A stretch of 64,000 nt of DNA from Polytrichum commune (Eukaryota; Streptophyta; Polytrichopsida; Polytrichales; Polytrichaceae). The stretch covers positions 19,902,001 through 19,966,000 of the forward strand of contig OX485803.1 in assembly GCA_950295325.1 (NCBI GenBank), read 5' to 3'. Shown one piece after another: positions 36,429-48,998 of the stretch; within the stretch, counting starts at the first letter, position 1, and every line of letters starts with the position of its first letter. The notes beneath the pieces are model-generated. The model did not search any database. It was not told where the DNA came from and was given only the letters and a program-made list of their open reading frames with translations. The translations under genes were made by a program, and so were the position numbers.

Positions 36429-38524
36429 TCATGTCGTTGGTCGGTAGTACTCCACTTGAATTTGTCGAAAATGAGGGTTGGAAGTTTCAAAATTTGGTTT
36501 GGACAAAGCTCTTGCCACCCACATTGGCTTTGCATATGTCTCATCTCCATGACGCAAAATGAGCATATATCCTTCATGACAATCCACTACAATGCGGAAA
36601 GATGGTGGGGAACGGTTACTAACAGACCCGACGTAATGGTCGTCCATATCAAACTCCTCATGAACCTCTCCATTTCCCAAAAGACTAGCTTTCCAAAGCT
36701 TATACATCGACACGTGTTTGTGGCCAAAATCCATGCTTCAAAGTAAGGGGGGTATCTTGACGAAGGTTTGCCAAGGTGGCACGAACACATGTCCAATATT
36801 GTATCCAACTCCCGTAACGATGCCAACATGACCCACCAACATCTTCAAACTTTCCCAATATTGTATGAAGCCTGAAATACCTCTTACAATATTCTCCAAA
36901 CATTTCATGGGTATTGGCTTGCAAGGCCTAGGCTCTCCATCCGGTAACATCGTCTTTCCATCCGCATCAACGCACCATACAAGGAGACCCTCCGGCGGGC
37001 TCCAGTATTGCATAGCGGGGACACCATCGCCCCGCATATAGAACCGGAATTGTTGTGCCTTCGTATGCCCGATCAATCGGTGAGCTTCACTTCAAATATA
37101 CGGTTCTATAAATGCCTTGAAGTCGGGCACCTCCTCGATGATATGGAGGATGACGGGTATGTTCTCCAAATCCACGTACGACTTCATCAACAATGGAATT
37201 GTTGGAAAATCCTCCTCTCGCAACTTCATGCTCCACCACCCAAAAGATGCATCAATATCATCGTGCGTGTGGCCTACCAAAAGAAAGGACACAAACACTT
37301 CTTTGAAAATGCCTTTCGCAACCAACAACGACCAATATGTAAAAACATATTTACTTTTATTGTTTTTGGCACAATTGTCGAATTGGACACATATAGTTGG
37401 GGGCAATTTCATGGCAAACACATGTTCACTAGGTGGCTCCGGCAACGAATGTAGGCATACGTCTTTTCCATCCAACACCGCCTCATATAGAGGTGTTGAC
37501 CCTGTGTTTTCAAATAACAATATTGAAGAATAGGACGGTGATTTCTTCAAATCACGTAAAAACCTTGCAAATGATCCTATTGTATGGTTTGAGTCCACCG
37601 GATACAAATCGAGAGCATAATGAGCAAACTTGACATCACCGTGTCCATGTGCAATCATTCCTGCAATGCCAACCCGAAGGATTAATATACATCTTTAAAT
37701 AATCCATTTTGTGTACATCTATACCCCATGTACAACACGTAAAACAAACAAAGTTGTGTTTAGGGTATGTGATGCAGTCGTTTCCAAATTCTTCTGTAAT
37801 TGATACATGTAGCTTAAAAAATTCATCCGTTGCTTTGATTCGATTTGCAAAACATGTTGATGTTGTTTTGACATGGTTCATTTTGTCATGGATGACTGTA
37901 AGGACTCAAAGGGCCTGAAAATGGACAAGGCTCTATTTGTGTAGTAATCATTACGGTGCGTCTTTTGCATGTTTACATGCTTGAAATAGTTCAATTGATG
38001 TGCTGCATAGGACTCAATACCCATCGTGTGTGCATTCCGAAGGCGCTTCAACCTCTCGCAATTGGGACACCGGGCAAATTTGTTGCCTCGTTTTTTATAA
38101 TGTATTCGCTAAAATTTGTTTTCTTGATCGCGCTCAATTTTGACAACGACATTGGCTCCAAACCGGCCTTCTCGCCAACTGCATTTACGTCCAACAATAT
38201 ATCTTTCCATTTTGTGCCTGTGGGAAGAACCTTCTCTACAACTTTTTCACCGGTTGCGAGTGTGTGTGTTTTGTGCGGCATTGCATCAGCAAGGGGGACA
38301 ATGATAGTCGCCATAGTGGCAGTTGCTTGCCTTGTGGCTTTCCTAGGTTTTTTCAAACCCATGTTCCCATGGTGACGCGACCGGCAGCCTTCCTTGGCAT
38401 ATGCGGCTTGTCTATAAAATTTTGCTTTGCACATACCGTGAATGATGTACCATGTCGTACAACACACGTCTATGGTTTCAAGGGTGATGGCCTTGCCACC
38501 CTGTGAGCCCAATTTCGTGCTCAC
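36429..38524 (-). pseudogene. Decayed DUF7869-type transposase-like gene
   Basis: Fragments read leftwards on the minus strand form one protein: 38524-38048 (RHHGNMGLKKPRKATRQ), a short piece with CPNCERLKRLRNAHTMGI at about 38075-37900, 37895-37636, 37658-37092, 37076-36738 and 36734-36429. The third-last piece has FDNCAKNNKSKYVF and SFLLVGHTHDDIDASFGWW. That is the D-N / GHTH-D-D signature I associate with DUF7869, an RNase-H-fold domain of plant and other eukaryotic mobile elements. The last piece resembles a C-terminal BAH-like module (DDHYVGSV ... PMWVARALS ... VEYYRP). At least three frameshifts separate the early pieces. Two in-frame TGA stops separate the last three. It is no longer functional in this copy. 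Confidence 0.6.
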
Positions 38525-40150
38525 AATTCAAATTAACGTTTTAAAAACATAAAAAACATAAAAATTAGGGATTACAAAGTTAGTTGATTGCCATGTTCGG
38601 GGGAGGAGTTTGGGGCTAGACTTAGGTAGAGTTAAATGGGTAAACTGAGCATTACAGACGAAAATGGATTATTCAGGGTCATAGATTATATTAAGTGGTG
38701 GGCTGGGCGTAGGATTATTCTGAGTCGGAATGGTTAAGGGATAGGTTAGTGTTTGGTTAAGACTTTGAATTTGGCCGTTTAAGGAAGGGGGGTGTTACTG
38801 GGAGAGCTCTCGGAAATCCAGGGGTGATAAGGCGCCAGCTGGAGGGGGTCCAGGGGAGAGCGGTTGAAGGGCCTCAGAGGGAGAACGGCGAAGGAGAGCG
38901 AGATAAACGTAGATATGAGGACAACTCCGATGAAGGACTGGGAACAGCCGTAGCCAAGGGAGGAGGATCCAGCAGGATTCCTCACGAGGACAGGGGGATG
39001 ATTAGTAAGGAATCATGGCGGTAAAAGGAAGTGTGAGTTAATCCTTGGCACTGAGCTGGGATTTAGGGACCACCGGGGGTCTGAGTCCGAATTGCACATG
39101 TGAGGATACTGGGATGCGGAGGTCGAGAGAAGGAAGGTGCACACGGTGCGGCCATCATAATGCAGCTGCCGCGGAGGTTGAGCCACAGTCGGGGAGGAGG
39201 CCAGGAGAATTGAATCCACAAGCCAAGATTCAGGTGGCGGTTGAATTCGGCAGAGGCCTGATTTACAATGTAGCAGTGGAGTTGCAATTTCCGAAGGTCA
39301 CATAAAGGTTAGCATCTCAGCCTCTGACATTATGTTCAGAAGGAGCTGAGAATTAAAGGGAAAGGTTGAGGCAACGATCGCAACCGAAGATCAGGGCAGT
39401 TCACATTCTAGAGATTCGGAAGAGAAGTTTGAAACATGCTTGGCACCCGTAAACAAACTCAGATCTTATGCCTTGCGGCCTCTGGCTTGCCGGCTCGGCC
39501 GCCAATGTGTCAATGTCGGGGATGCAGATTTGATCAGGGCAGGAAGGGGAAAAAGATCATATTTAAACCCGCCGGCAGCAGAGGCGAATGCTGAGGTCAA
39601 GGAGATTAGGGGAGGCTGCTGGAAGGAGGGTTCAGCCAGAGGCTGAGCTGGGACCAGGAGGTTGGACAGTTGGGGATTTGGGTGAGGTAAGGCTGCCAAC
39701 CGAGGAGCTGGCAGTGGAGATGCGGGGAATCCGCCATTTCAACAGTAACGGGCCTGGTAGTGCGACCCAAGGAAGGTCGGCTTGCGGGTTAGGGCAGTAT
39801 TGGGCTTAAGTAAGGAGAATGGGATTGATATTTAGCATAGACTAGGTTGGGTCATGGTTAATGTTATGATGAACAAGTGGAGTGAGGTGAATGGGGTTAG
39901 GGGGAAATAGGTAGGAGGGCATGACCTCTTGTTAGGGAGGTGCAAGCAATTTTGGCTTTGATTTGATGGGTGTTCAACTCAAGTGTTTGTCAACACTTGA
40001 AATTTAAATGAAAGAAGTGCCTATGGCACCACACCATTTTAGCTTTGAGGATCGAACTATTCACTTCGATTGGTCAACTAGGAGTTGTGAGCGGTTGATT
40101 CCCCACCAGGACTAGGACGCATTGAAGGGTGGGGATGATTACTGCTCACA
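38502..40150 (+). mobile_element. LTR-like segment, purine-rich
   Basis: Begins TGTGAGCCCAA and ends near GCTCACA, the short inverted ends expected of an LTR. Near its end it contains GGACTAGGACGC..AAGGGTGG, which also occurs in the segment at 49.7-51.2 kb. 38780-39800 is markedly G- and A-rich on the plus strand. No 5-bp target duplication was found and no polyprotein adjoins it, so the call is tentative. It starts immediately beside the 5' end of the DUF7869 relic. Confidence 0.4.
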
Positions 40151-40179
40151 GTCCATCGAGTTGGAGCGTTTGTACGTCA

Positions 40180-40390
40180 TGACCAGAAATGCAAGACAAT
40201 CCACTTCATCGTATTCAAATTCTTCGTCATATAATTCGGGTGGTCGACAGAATCCAAAATGTGTCATGGAGGGCCCACGTCCCAACCTTGGCTATAGTCA
40301 CGGGTCGGAGATTTTTAGGAATGTTGAAGCAATGCAAGCAAAAGAATCCGCTACAAAAGAAAAAGATGCAGTCTCCAAGGCTAGATAGGC
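40180..40390 (+). pseudogene. ORF remnant shared with 57.2 kb
   Basis: An open frame containing GYSHGSEIFRNVEAMQAK and ATKEKDA aligns with HGYSHMPEIFRAMKAIG and ATKNKDTATKK at about 57250-57365. Conservation between two repeats suggests a decayed coding region of an unnamed mobile element. Confidence 0.4.
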
Positions 40391-40449
40391 CATCATGGGT
40401 GTAGGGGTTTGGGACATAGGCAAGGGGATTTTGGGTCGCACTATCCAAT

Positions 40450-41648
40450 GGATGTGTGGTGTTAGCATCCTATTCATTTTACATGCCACACTTTGTATAT
40501 TTTATTTGCAATAATATGAGTGTCATACGATTTCCCCTTCAATATGATCTAATGTTTGGATTGCCCTATGTAAACCATCTTGATGTAAGCTCTTATTTGG
40601 GTTCTTGATATGAACACCCGCTTCAAAATATTTGCATCTTCCAACATTCTCCAATATCTGTGTGATTTTCTCCATCTTCTGATATTTGTAAATGTCTCAA
40701 AATGCCCAAAAAGTCCCAAATTAACGAACATAGTGTTAATCATAGACATATAGCTTAAGTGCTTTAACTTGTAAACAAGTATTGGGAACATTCCAACCTG
40801 AATAAACTTATTCCGATTATCTATCATTTGAAAAAAGTTCTTCATTATGACCTCTTATAACAGTCTTTTGCTTCTCAACTCAATGCCAAAACATGAAAGC
40901 ATTCCAACAATCACTTCCATGATTTTTTAATTTTTTAATTGTCTTTTTGTTTGAGAACACTTGCCAATAACACCAACGCCAAGTAAGATAAATCCAAAGG
41001 AAAACAAACCCACTTGGAGAGGAGGTGAAGGGCTTTGATTCTTCTCAAGAAGATCTTAGGGTATTAATTTTTTGTGGGATGTTATTTTTAACACCATCTG
41101 TACGTGTAGTTTGGCTACTGTGGGCACTTCCAACTTAATGAATAATTCTAACCATTGGATTGAAAGGGAATTGTCTCATCCAATTAGCAGCTGCAAAAAC
41201 AATGCAAATTGTCACTTCAAGTTTTCAAATTGGAATTGAGATGCAAAAGATATAGAAAATCAAACTAAAGATTCTTGTTCTCTTTATGTGATCACATAAA
41301 GCCTCCCAATTGTGAAGTTCATTGAATCTAAAATGATGAATACATTTTTAGCACCTGCTCCAACCCCATCGTAACACACATCTTTTATGGGTTCATTGTT
41401 AACTAAATATCTTGCCATATACCTCTCAAATATAGGTATAATTCAAGTGATAAGTGACCACATACCTTATATGGTGATACTATGACATCCAACAATCATA
41501 GTAGCAACAAAGGATGAATGCTTATGAAATCTTAGTCATAGTTGTTTTTCCACCACATATTTGTGCCCAAGTTCCGTTGTGGCCGAATTGATTTAGGGTG
41601 GATGGGTGTTAATTGATTACTTTTTCGTGCTAGTCCACTTCTCATAGG
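40450..41648. other. Intergenic with repeat F copy
   Basis: 40845-41060 matches repeat F at 35010-35220 (TTTTTGTTTGAGA, GATAAAT, CCCACTTGGAGAGG). Nothing else is recognised. Confidence 0.4.
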
Positions 41649-41656
41649 ATGTCAAA

Positions 41657-42887
41657 CAGAGCCCTACATTGGGTGCCCATACCCATGCCCATGGGTTTTG
41701 GGTGGGCACGGGTAGATCACTTAGTGCATTTTAAAAACGATGTACGGCATAATATAGAGAGGATTTAAACTCATTTGAAATAAAAATTATAAAGGAATTC
41801 CAAATAATGAAGGGGCCATTAAATGTAGACAATCCCATTATAAGTAAGTTAGATGGACATAAAACGTGGGCCATTATTTTTTTGTAAAATTAATATAAGG
41901 ACTGAAGATAAGGATCCTAGAAGGTATGTTTAGTATGGTATGTAAATGGGTTTACGACTCACGGGGATGGATGATAATTGGGATTTCCGTCTGTCCAAAA
42001 ATGGATGAAAAGGAACGCGCTGTCGTTGGGGTTGTCTTCCCCACACTTTTATCACTTAAAAGGAATATAGAGTATAAAATATTGCAGTGACTTGGACAAT
42101 ATAAGTAATGAAAGGGTGCAAACAAATGGGTCATTTTTGAAATGTAAGTAATTATAGGGAGGTTTTAATTCAACCCTTGAAGGTAAATAGCCCCAAAACA
42201 AAAAAAACCCCAGCCGCACATGGTGCACAAAAATGCCTTAGAGTGATCTACCCGTGTTCATGGGTGGGCATGGGTGGGCATGGCTGCAATATTATTGTTC
42301 ATGGGTGGGCATGGGTTTGATATTATAATGGGTGGGCATGGGTGAGCATGGGCTAAAGCAAAGCATATTGGAAGGGGTCATTGAATGAGCTCTCATTCAA
42401 TGCTTTCGAGGGTAAGAGCACCGAATCACCTTCACCCAATAAGGTGAGTCCATCCTTCAGTGTGTCTTCTTCCTGTTCTCCTCCTTCTTCTTCTTGAGTG
42501 TGTCCCTGGGCTCCCAAGAATCCTCGGTCTTGTTTTTGTCACTTTCTTGTGCTTCTGTTTTTCCCACCCTACCTTAAACCCAATCCTGCCAAGAGGATTC
42601 CAAAACTCAAAAAAAAGAGGATGTTGTAAAGTGGTAGGGAGCGAGAGGAAAAAAGGCAGGGAATACGCTAACCAAGAACCGCTCCGGGCTGAAGCCAGCG
42701 AATGTGAACAACCTTTTATTTGTCCGATCCAACCAAGATTTGGTGTAGGCGGGTAATACATATTACACATTTTTTTAATACATGGGCGCAATTTGAATAG
42801 CATGGGTGGGCATGGGTGGGCATAGGTCACTGCTGATGGGCATGGTCTGGGTATGGGTGCAAATTTAAAGGAAAATGTTGGGCTCTG
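41657..42887. mobile_element. hAT-like non-autonomous element with 8-bp target duplication
   Basis: 1231 bp bounded by CAGAGCCCTACATTGGG on the left and AATGTTGGGCTCTG on the right. It is flanked by perfect direct repeats ATGTCAAA (41649-41656 and 42888-42895). An 8-bp duplication with CAG-type termini is the hallmark of the hAT superfamily. Many GGGTGGGCATG units lie just inside both ends (41700s, 42240-42350, 42800-42860), as expected for subterminal transposase-binding repeats. The frames inside show no transposase. Confidence 0.8.
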
Positions 42888-42954
42888 ATGTCAAACACCC
42901 AACTACTACGAGATGGCTTGCAAATCCAAAGTGAAGCCATGGCCACTTTTTGGC

Positions 42955-43180
42955 ATAATTTTTGGAGCTCATATGAATATCTTGTTCATTATCAAAGTGA
43001 AAAATCTTGTGCTCATTAAAGGCCATATTGATCCCTTTAACTATGTCGACTATTGGGTTAAAATGGTTAGCATATTATAAGCATGTAGTCCAATCTCTTC
43101 TAAATACATGACCTTTTGGTATCCATCCTTGGAGCCACACCAAACCACATATCACTCAAATATAGGTGTCCTAATTAAAA
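42955..43180 (+). repeat. Dispersed repeat E, copy 2
   Basis: Direct match to 4672-4905, and inverted match to 16935-17170, over the same ordered blocks. Confidence 0.6.
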
Positions 43181-43279
43181 TGGTAACCAAATAAGGGTTG
43201 TCTACCTTAAAGTTGATAACTTGGAGGGCAGTGGATAGCTGGTGTTGGCATACATGTAATATGTGAATGGGGTGCATCC

Positions 43280-44670
43280 TTGAAGGAATTTTGTGTTGCC
43301 CTCTAGGAGCCAGGATCACCCCCACCCTTGAATGTCGTGGTCCAGGTGAGGGATCCCCCCCTCCACACTGTTATTAGCTTCTTGCAATAGAGCGTAACCC
43401 TTAATCCTTGTGATGATGAATGGGTACACTCACACCTTCTCTTTATTTAAATTGGCCCACAAGCATTAAAAAATGCTTGCATCAAACCCACACACAAAAC
43501 ACACTCTACTCTATCAATGCAAGGACAAAACTCTAACCTACTGGCCACATCTATTGCCATTCCTTGACCCTGGCTTGAGCATGACCGTCCCAGATCCCAG
43601 CTCCAGAGTTCAAAATTCACACCACTCCCACACTAGTCAATTCCTAAACTAACCAGTCTCGATCCATCACTCGGGCTTGCCCTTCACCCGGTGGAAACCC
43701 CCCCAGCTTGTGATCATTCCCTGATCCCCTCGGAAATGGAGCTCGAGAGAGAGAGCCACCTGCCTCACCTAGCTGGAGGTTGATTCCTTGCCCTCCCAGG
43801 AGTCAACAACTCCACACCCGATTTCTCCACTTCCCAGCTATAATGCAGGACCCACTGTGGATCCTACTCCTTCGTTCTTCTCTCCTTCGCCCACATTGCT
43901 TGTCCAGGAGTCTCTCGACTGTCAGGTTGGCAGCTCCCCTGAAATTTCCTTTATTTTAACGTCCAACACTACATCTATCACCCCCTTTCTTTTCGGCCAC
44001 TCATGGTTTGAATGTCGGCTCTGCACCCCCTTTCCGCTGGATGTAGCTCTTCTCCTTCGTGCTCAATGATTCAAGCACTCCCTCAAATCTCCTCGCATTC
44101 GGCCGACTCAGCCGCCTGCAATCTGATTCGCCTACCTTCTCCAAGAATTTCCCTCTGGGCGAAGCCTCGACTCAGTTGCTCACCTCAGTTCCACCACCGA
44201 GCCTCTTCACTTGCCTGCATCCTTCTTGCTCACTCACATAAACCTTGGTTGCCTTGTGGCATTCGAATCCAGGCAATCCCTCCTGCCATCCGAATTCTGA
44301 CTGCACAATGCGGCGTTTATCGGCTTAGTGCTGAGAGCCCAACCACCTTGTCTTCTTATGTTCCCCTTAGTCGTAAATCCCCCTCTGTCACAATAGCCAT
44401 TTTCCTGGCCCTTCCGCAGCACGTAAGAGCTTGAAGCTGCCCATTTCGGTAGCGGCGCAGCTGTGGTCGAACCGCTCCTTGGCAGCCGCTCCTCCTTCGT
44501 CCCTCTCCCTCTCTGCCCTCGTACGCCCTTACCCACAGGGTCAACCTTCCCTTCGGCAATTCTTGGCCTCTCCCTGCGTAATCCCTCCACTTCCAGCACT
44601 TACCACTCCTAAACGGACAATTTCTTGGCAGAGAGGCCTCCAAGGTTGCCCTCACTTCCCTTTTTTAATT
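43280..44670. other. Pyrimidine-rich block of unknown origin
   Basis: GC-richer than the surroundings and strongly C/T-biased on the plus strand. Long frames are open on both strands (for example 44012-44434 plus and 44234-44599 minus), as expected of stop-poor GC-rich sequence. No domain is recognised. It may be the regulatory or untranslated part of a retroelement. Confidence 0.3.
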
Positions 44671-44679
44671 AACTAATTT

Positions 44680-46071
44680 ACTCGTTTAGTCTATCATTTT
44701 AATGAGTCTACCACAAGGCCAACAAAGCTCTTGTACCCTTTTAACTACTTGTGACACATAATCCTTTAAGCTTCAACAATATTAACGTTTGCAAGAAATG
44801 TGGGCACGCATTTGGGCTCACACCCTCGTTAAAGAATTCCATAAGCTTAAAGCGGTCAACATAAGACTTGTAGTACATACAGTTTCTACCAGCAACACCA
44901 AGTTGCAACATCATGTCAAGGAAACAATTGGATTTAACTTGTGCGAGTTGCGACAATGATGATCATAATATTGAGTATGTATTTTGCATCCCATGGCACC
45001 CAAGTGTGTATTTGAACCAAATTCTAAATTAAATAAACTAGGTATTTAATAGAATTTAAAAGTGTAACACTTGAAGAATGAGTGTATTTTAGATGGGGTC
45101 AATTTTTTTTCATAATTGACTAAAGTGAAAGTATTTAGTTCGAATGCATGTTTTTGTGCGTGAAAAAGATTGGATTGGGCGTCTTAGATGCTTGGGAGGT
45201 TAACCACAATATGAAGAAGTGGTCCAATTTGAAACCAAGAAATTGTCTAATTTGAAATAGAAACTAGTGGCACCCAGGAGGTGGGGAGGGGAGAGAGCTA
45301 TAGAAGCAGAAAGGAGGGGACGAAGAGTACGCCTTCTTCTTCATGTTGTTAATCTTAAGATTCCTCTCTATAACTCATGTTTGGGTGGTTTGTGTCACAT
45401 AAAATCCTCTCCAATGTTAAAGGAATATGCTTATGTTACCAACAAATTGACTCGGGAGGGGGATAGATCTAAACATTTTTCTTCTTCTTCTTCTTAGTTG
45501 AAATTTTGATGTCAAATGGTTCAAACAGTTTATTCCTTTCTTAAAAATCAGATAAGAAGCAACGACAATTAGAAGCAAAAAAAAAGGACAATGATGTGGA
45601 ATGCACATGGTGGAACCATACAAACCTCAAGAAGGATACTTGTGACACCTAAACATAGTTATTTGAAGCAACAAAAAGGCGATTTGACACTCATAGTTAT
45701 CATCTCATCTCACGAATACTTCTATGTATCTGAGGGTCACTACGGTCTAATTACTTGTTTCTAGGGTAAACCTTTTACATCTCTTTCTATAGCCCACAAC
45801 AATTCTAGTCAATGTGACTGTTCTTGACCCACATCATTTTTGAGTTCACAATGTCATATGTTCAAAAATAAGAAATGACCATGAACATAAAGGATTATGG
45901 GTTGATATTATAATATTAATATAATACTAGAATTTCTAATACTTTACCATTATATAGCTAATCATTATTTTATTATTAGTAGCTTAAGCCACAAGCCACA
46001 AGCCACACAAGCCACCCTAATTTTTTGGTAAAACATAAATCACAACAGACCATGATATTTTCTACCCCTAC
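44680..46071. other. Intergenic, nothing recognised
   Basis: AT-rich, with short CTT repeats (about 45478-45494) and a repeated CCACAAGCCAC motif near 45989-46012. Confidence 0.35.
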
Positions 46072-46074
46072 TAA

Positions 46075-46580
46075 GGGCTGCTTCATACACGAACCAAGAG
46101 TCGTGACCATTTAAATCTGAGGGCCCTTGAAATTCATCCAAAGGCCGTACCATGGGGAATAGAAATCCAATTTTGAAATTGATGGGCACTCTAACTGAGT
46201 GCAAAACAAAAGTGGACCACTTTGAGGGACCACAACATATTATATGGACAATCCAAAATACTAGGTAGTCCAGGACCCCATCATGGCAAATTAACATTTT
46301 TAGAAGCCAATGACAATTTGATTGATTACCACGGCCCTTAATTTTACAGTAAACCCACCTCTTTTTGAGGGTCCTAATGTAATATCCAGTAGACCATGAA
46401 ACATTGTGCACTTCGTGCCATGTAGGACGTCATATAGATTTTTCATCCATTCAACTTTCTTTGGTCCCTTAGGCCCTCATGACCTAAAATAAAGTGAAAG
46501 TGAACTCACACTGTCCCTTGCTTCTCGATCATCATATAATTTGTATTTCACATTTCAAGGGCTCTCTCTCCCCACACGCG
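46075..46580 (-). mobile_element. Diverged PIF/Harbinger-like MITE, copy 4
   Basis: Starts after TAA with GGGCTGCTTCATACACGAACCAAGAG and follows copy 1 through GTGACCAT, CATCCAAAGGCC, GCCATGTAGGA and TTGGTCC blocks. The right end is too diverged to place exactly. Confidence 0.45.
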
Positions 46581-46914
46581 TGCAAACTACACTCTTATGT
46601 TGGCATAGGCTACCTACACATAGTACCTTTCATTCATGAATATTGAAGTGACTTAGACTTCAAATCAACTGCTGGTCTTGTCTTCGAATTGAAGGTAATG
46701 TGCGTTATTTCGGTATCATTATGCAGGAGCTTTAATTTGTCACACTTGGACATTAAACTTCACAAATCAAGACACTTGAAGACATGTACAGCCTTCAGCT
46801 AACTTTCTTCAGTATGGAGCAAGGTTCTATGCCTTTTACACCTCTTGCTGTGGGCTGAGACTAGATCACATCGTGTGCTGACCATCTCAAAACATCGATG
46901 ATGTGTCATGTCCC

Positions 46915-47040
46915 CATTGGACACAAGCATGTCAATTACAGCGAGGGAGTGGACTCTTCATATCATGTACAAACTAAGCTTAAGGTGAGTGTAAGAAGGG
47001 GTATTATTTGAGGCATTGGCATACATAAGGGAGAGGTTCT
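46915..47040 (-). repeat. Dispersed repeat C, copy 2
   Basis: Inverted partner of 26945-27075. A (TTTTC)n tract follows at about 47040-47063. Confidence 0.55.
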
Positions 47041-47124
47041 TTTTCTTTTTCTTTTTCTTTTTCTAGTGTGTACATATGAAAAGGTCATCCTATAGTGGAT
47101 TGTATCAATAACCGTATACAACGC

Positions 47125-47420
47125 CTTTATTCGATTGGTATGTGGTTTGGTGAAGATCAAAGAGCAAACATCATAAAGACACATGTTCAAGGAGATTGAA
47201 CTAACTACTCTACGCTCAGTAGTGACAAAATTGGGAGGACCTTTGTATCCAACTAAGAAATCAACAAACATGCATTTTCGATACTCGTAACTAAATCGTG
47301 GAAGGTCCGATTATCAATATAGTTTTTGTAGATTTGCTAATGCAACATGAGTTTTGTTGTGTAGATCTAATTGGTACAAGTTCGAGAACATGAAAAAAGG
47401 AACCAAAAAGACCCCACGTA
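47125..47420 (+). repeat. Dispersed repeat K, copy 1
   Basis: Matches 62755-63075 inside an ABCG intron. Shared blocks include GATCAAAGA.CAAACA, CATAAAGACACATGTT, GAGATTGA, AACATGC.TTTCGATA-like, CATAACTAAATC, GATTTGCTAA and GAACATGAAAAA. Confidence 0.65.
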
Positions 47421-47924
47421 CCTTATAGCAAGACATCCTTATGATATTGTTGAGCTGCAAGAGCTACAAATAAGTAGCACAAAGATCCCAAGGATTTCAA
47501 TAACCATTTTTAATAATCAATTTTTACTTTTATCTTCATTTTATGCTTGGACAACCTATATGGTTGTCTCACTTTAATTTCAAAGTGATCATCTGTAAAA
47601 TCTACAAAATTTGGACGTGTAGGATTTATGTTGCTTATTTAATGGTCAGTCTTGTTTTTGGTGTCCTTGTCTAAGTGAAGTGGGACCACCACTCATTGCT
47701 CCACCAATGAGGGAATTGAAAATAGTGATCATGGTCCATGGTCACTAATGCATGTAGTGTGGTTCAGAGTAGTCATCATCAGGGTCCCAACCCGGGGGGT
47801 GCACCTTTCATAACATGTATGCGTATACGTGAGTGTACAAAATGGGTATTAATTTGAACTTCTCTGTACTACATACACATATGTTACACAAATTATAACT
47901 CATAATTATGTACATATATGGAGG

Positions 47925-48818
47925 ATGTCTAGAGAATTATACAACATTTGTGCATGTATGATAGGATCACTTATTGAAGCTCATTTATTTGCAAGTATGA
48001 AGGAGGATGAGCAGTGTGATTATGATCATACATTGATTAATGATTCTAGTGCACAAGGTGGTGACAAGGAAATTGTAGTGTTAAAGAAGACAATTCAAAC
48101 TTGTGCAAGGATGTTATCATAAAGACGGAATTGATGTAGTCACACGTTGAGAATGATTGACATGAAGTTGTGGAGTTGCAAAGTGAGCTTCGACATGCAT
48201 TGGATGTTCTAGTTGATGCACATGAAAATGTTGCAATGCCCTCCCAATCTAATGTAAAGTCCATTGTGGCTTATGTAGAGGTAAGGAAGTCTAGAATTTC
48301 AAGAGAACACTTGTTAGTCAATTGAATGGAAGTCCAACTTTATTTAAAGATCAATTGACTTGGATTAAGGTTGGCATATTATATAGGAAGCCTCAACTTC
48401 TTACTGCCGCAAATCATAATACTATGTTAAATTTTGGTTGTGATTATGGAATGTTTTTTGAACAGAATTGAAGCTAAAATTGTAAAAAAAAAAACGTCGT
48501 AGACCAAAAGAATTAGTGCCAATTACGATTTGGTTTGTTGGGAGGGTTTATAGGATGCATAGAAATTTGGTTATTTTTGGGTGGAGCATAAGGATCCAAT
48601 TGACTTGATGTACCATCCATCAAACATGGAGATTGGTATATGTTGGTATCAAAAGGAAACCAAATAATAAGTGGACTTACAATCTTACAGATCACTTGAT
48701 GGTAGATTTGGAAACATTTATTACAATAGCTTTTATGAAGTATAATGTAGACTTAGATGCTTATGAGTTACATCCCGGGAATGAAAAAGTCTTCAATGAC
48801 TTTATTAATGAATGCTAG
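47925..48818 (+). pseudogene. Decayed coding remnant, unidentified
   Basis: Three frames follow one another in the same direction. 47925-48122 is open. A middle stretch in another frame reads VGILYRKPQLLTAANHNTM and CDYGMFF. 48633-48818 (KRKPNNKWTYNLTDHLMV) ends at a stop. Composition looks protein-like, with stops and shifts between the pieces. I recognise no domain. It is probably the remains of a mobile-element gene. Confidence 0.3.
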
Positions 48819-48957
48819 AGTTATACATTATACACATGATAGGGATTCATTATTATTCAAAAGTCTATTTGTATACTTATGTTAATGATTATATATGAAT
48901 GTAATTTTGTTACATAAACATATTGTCACTTGTATTTTTTCATTGAAATTGTACATC

Positions 48958-48998
48958 TCTCTCTATATATATATATCTATATATATATATATATACAC
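48958..48998. repeat. (TA)n microsatellite
   Basis: Interrupted TA repeat of about 40 bp following a CTCTCTC run. Confidence 0.8.

Noticed and set aside
44012-44599. Long overlapping frames on both strands
   Set aside because: Explained by the high C/T content and few stop codons in a GC-rich block; composition, not a gene.
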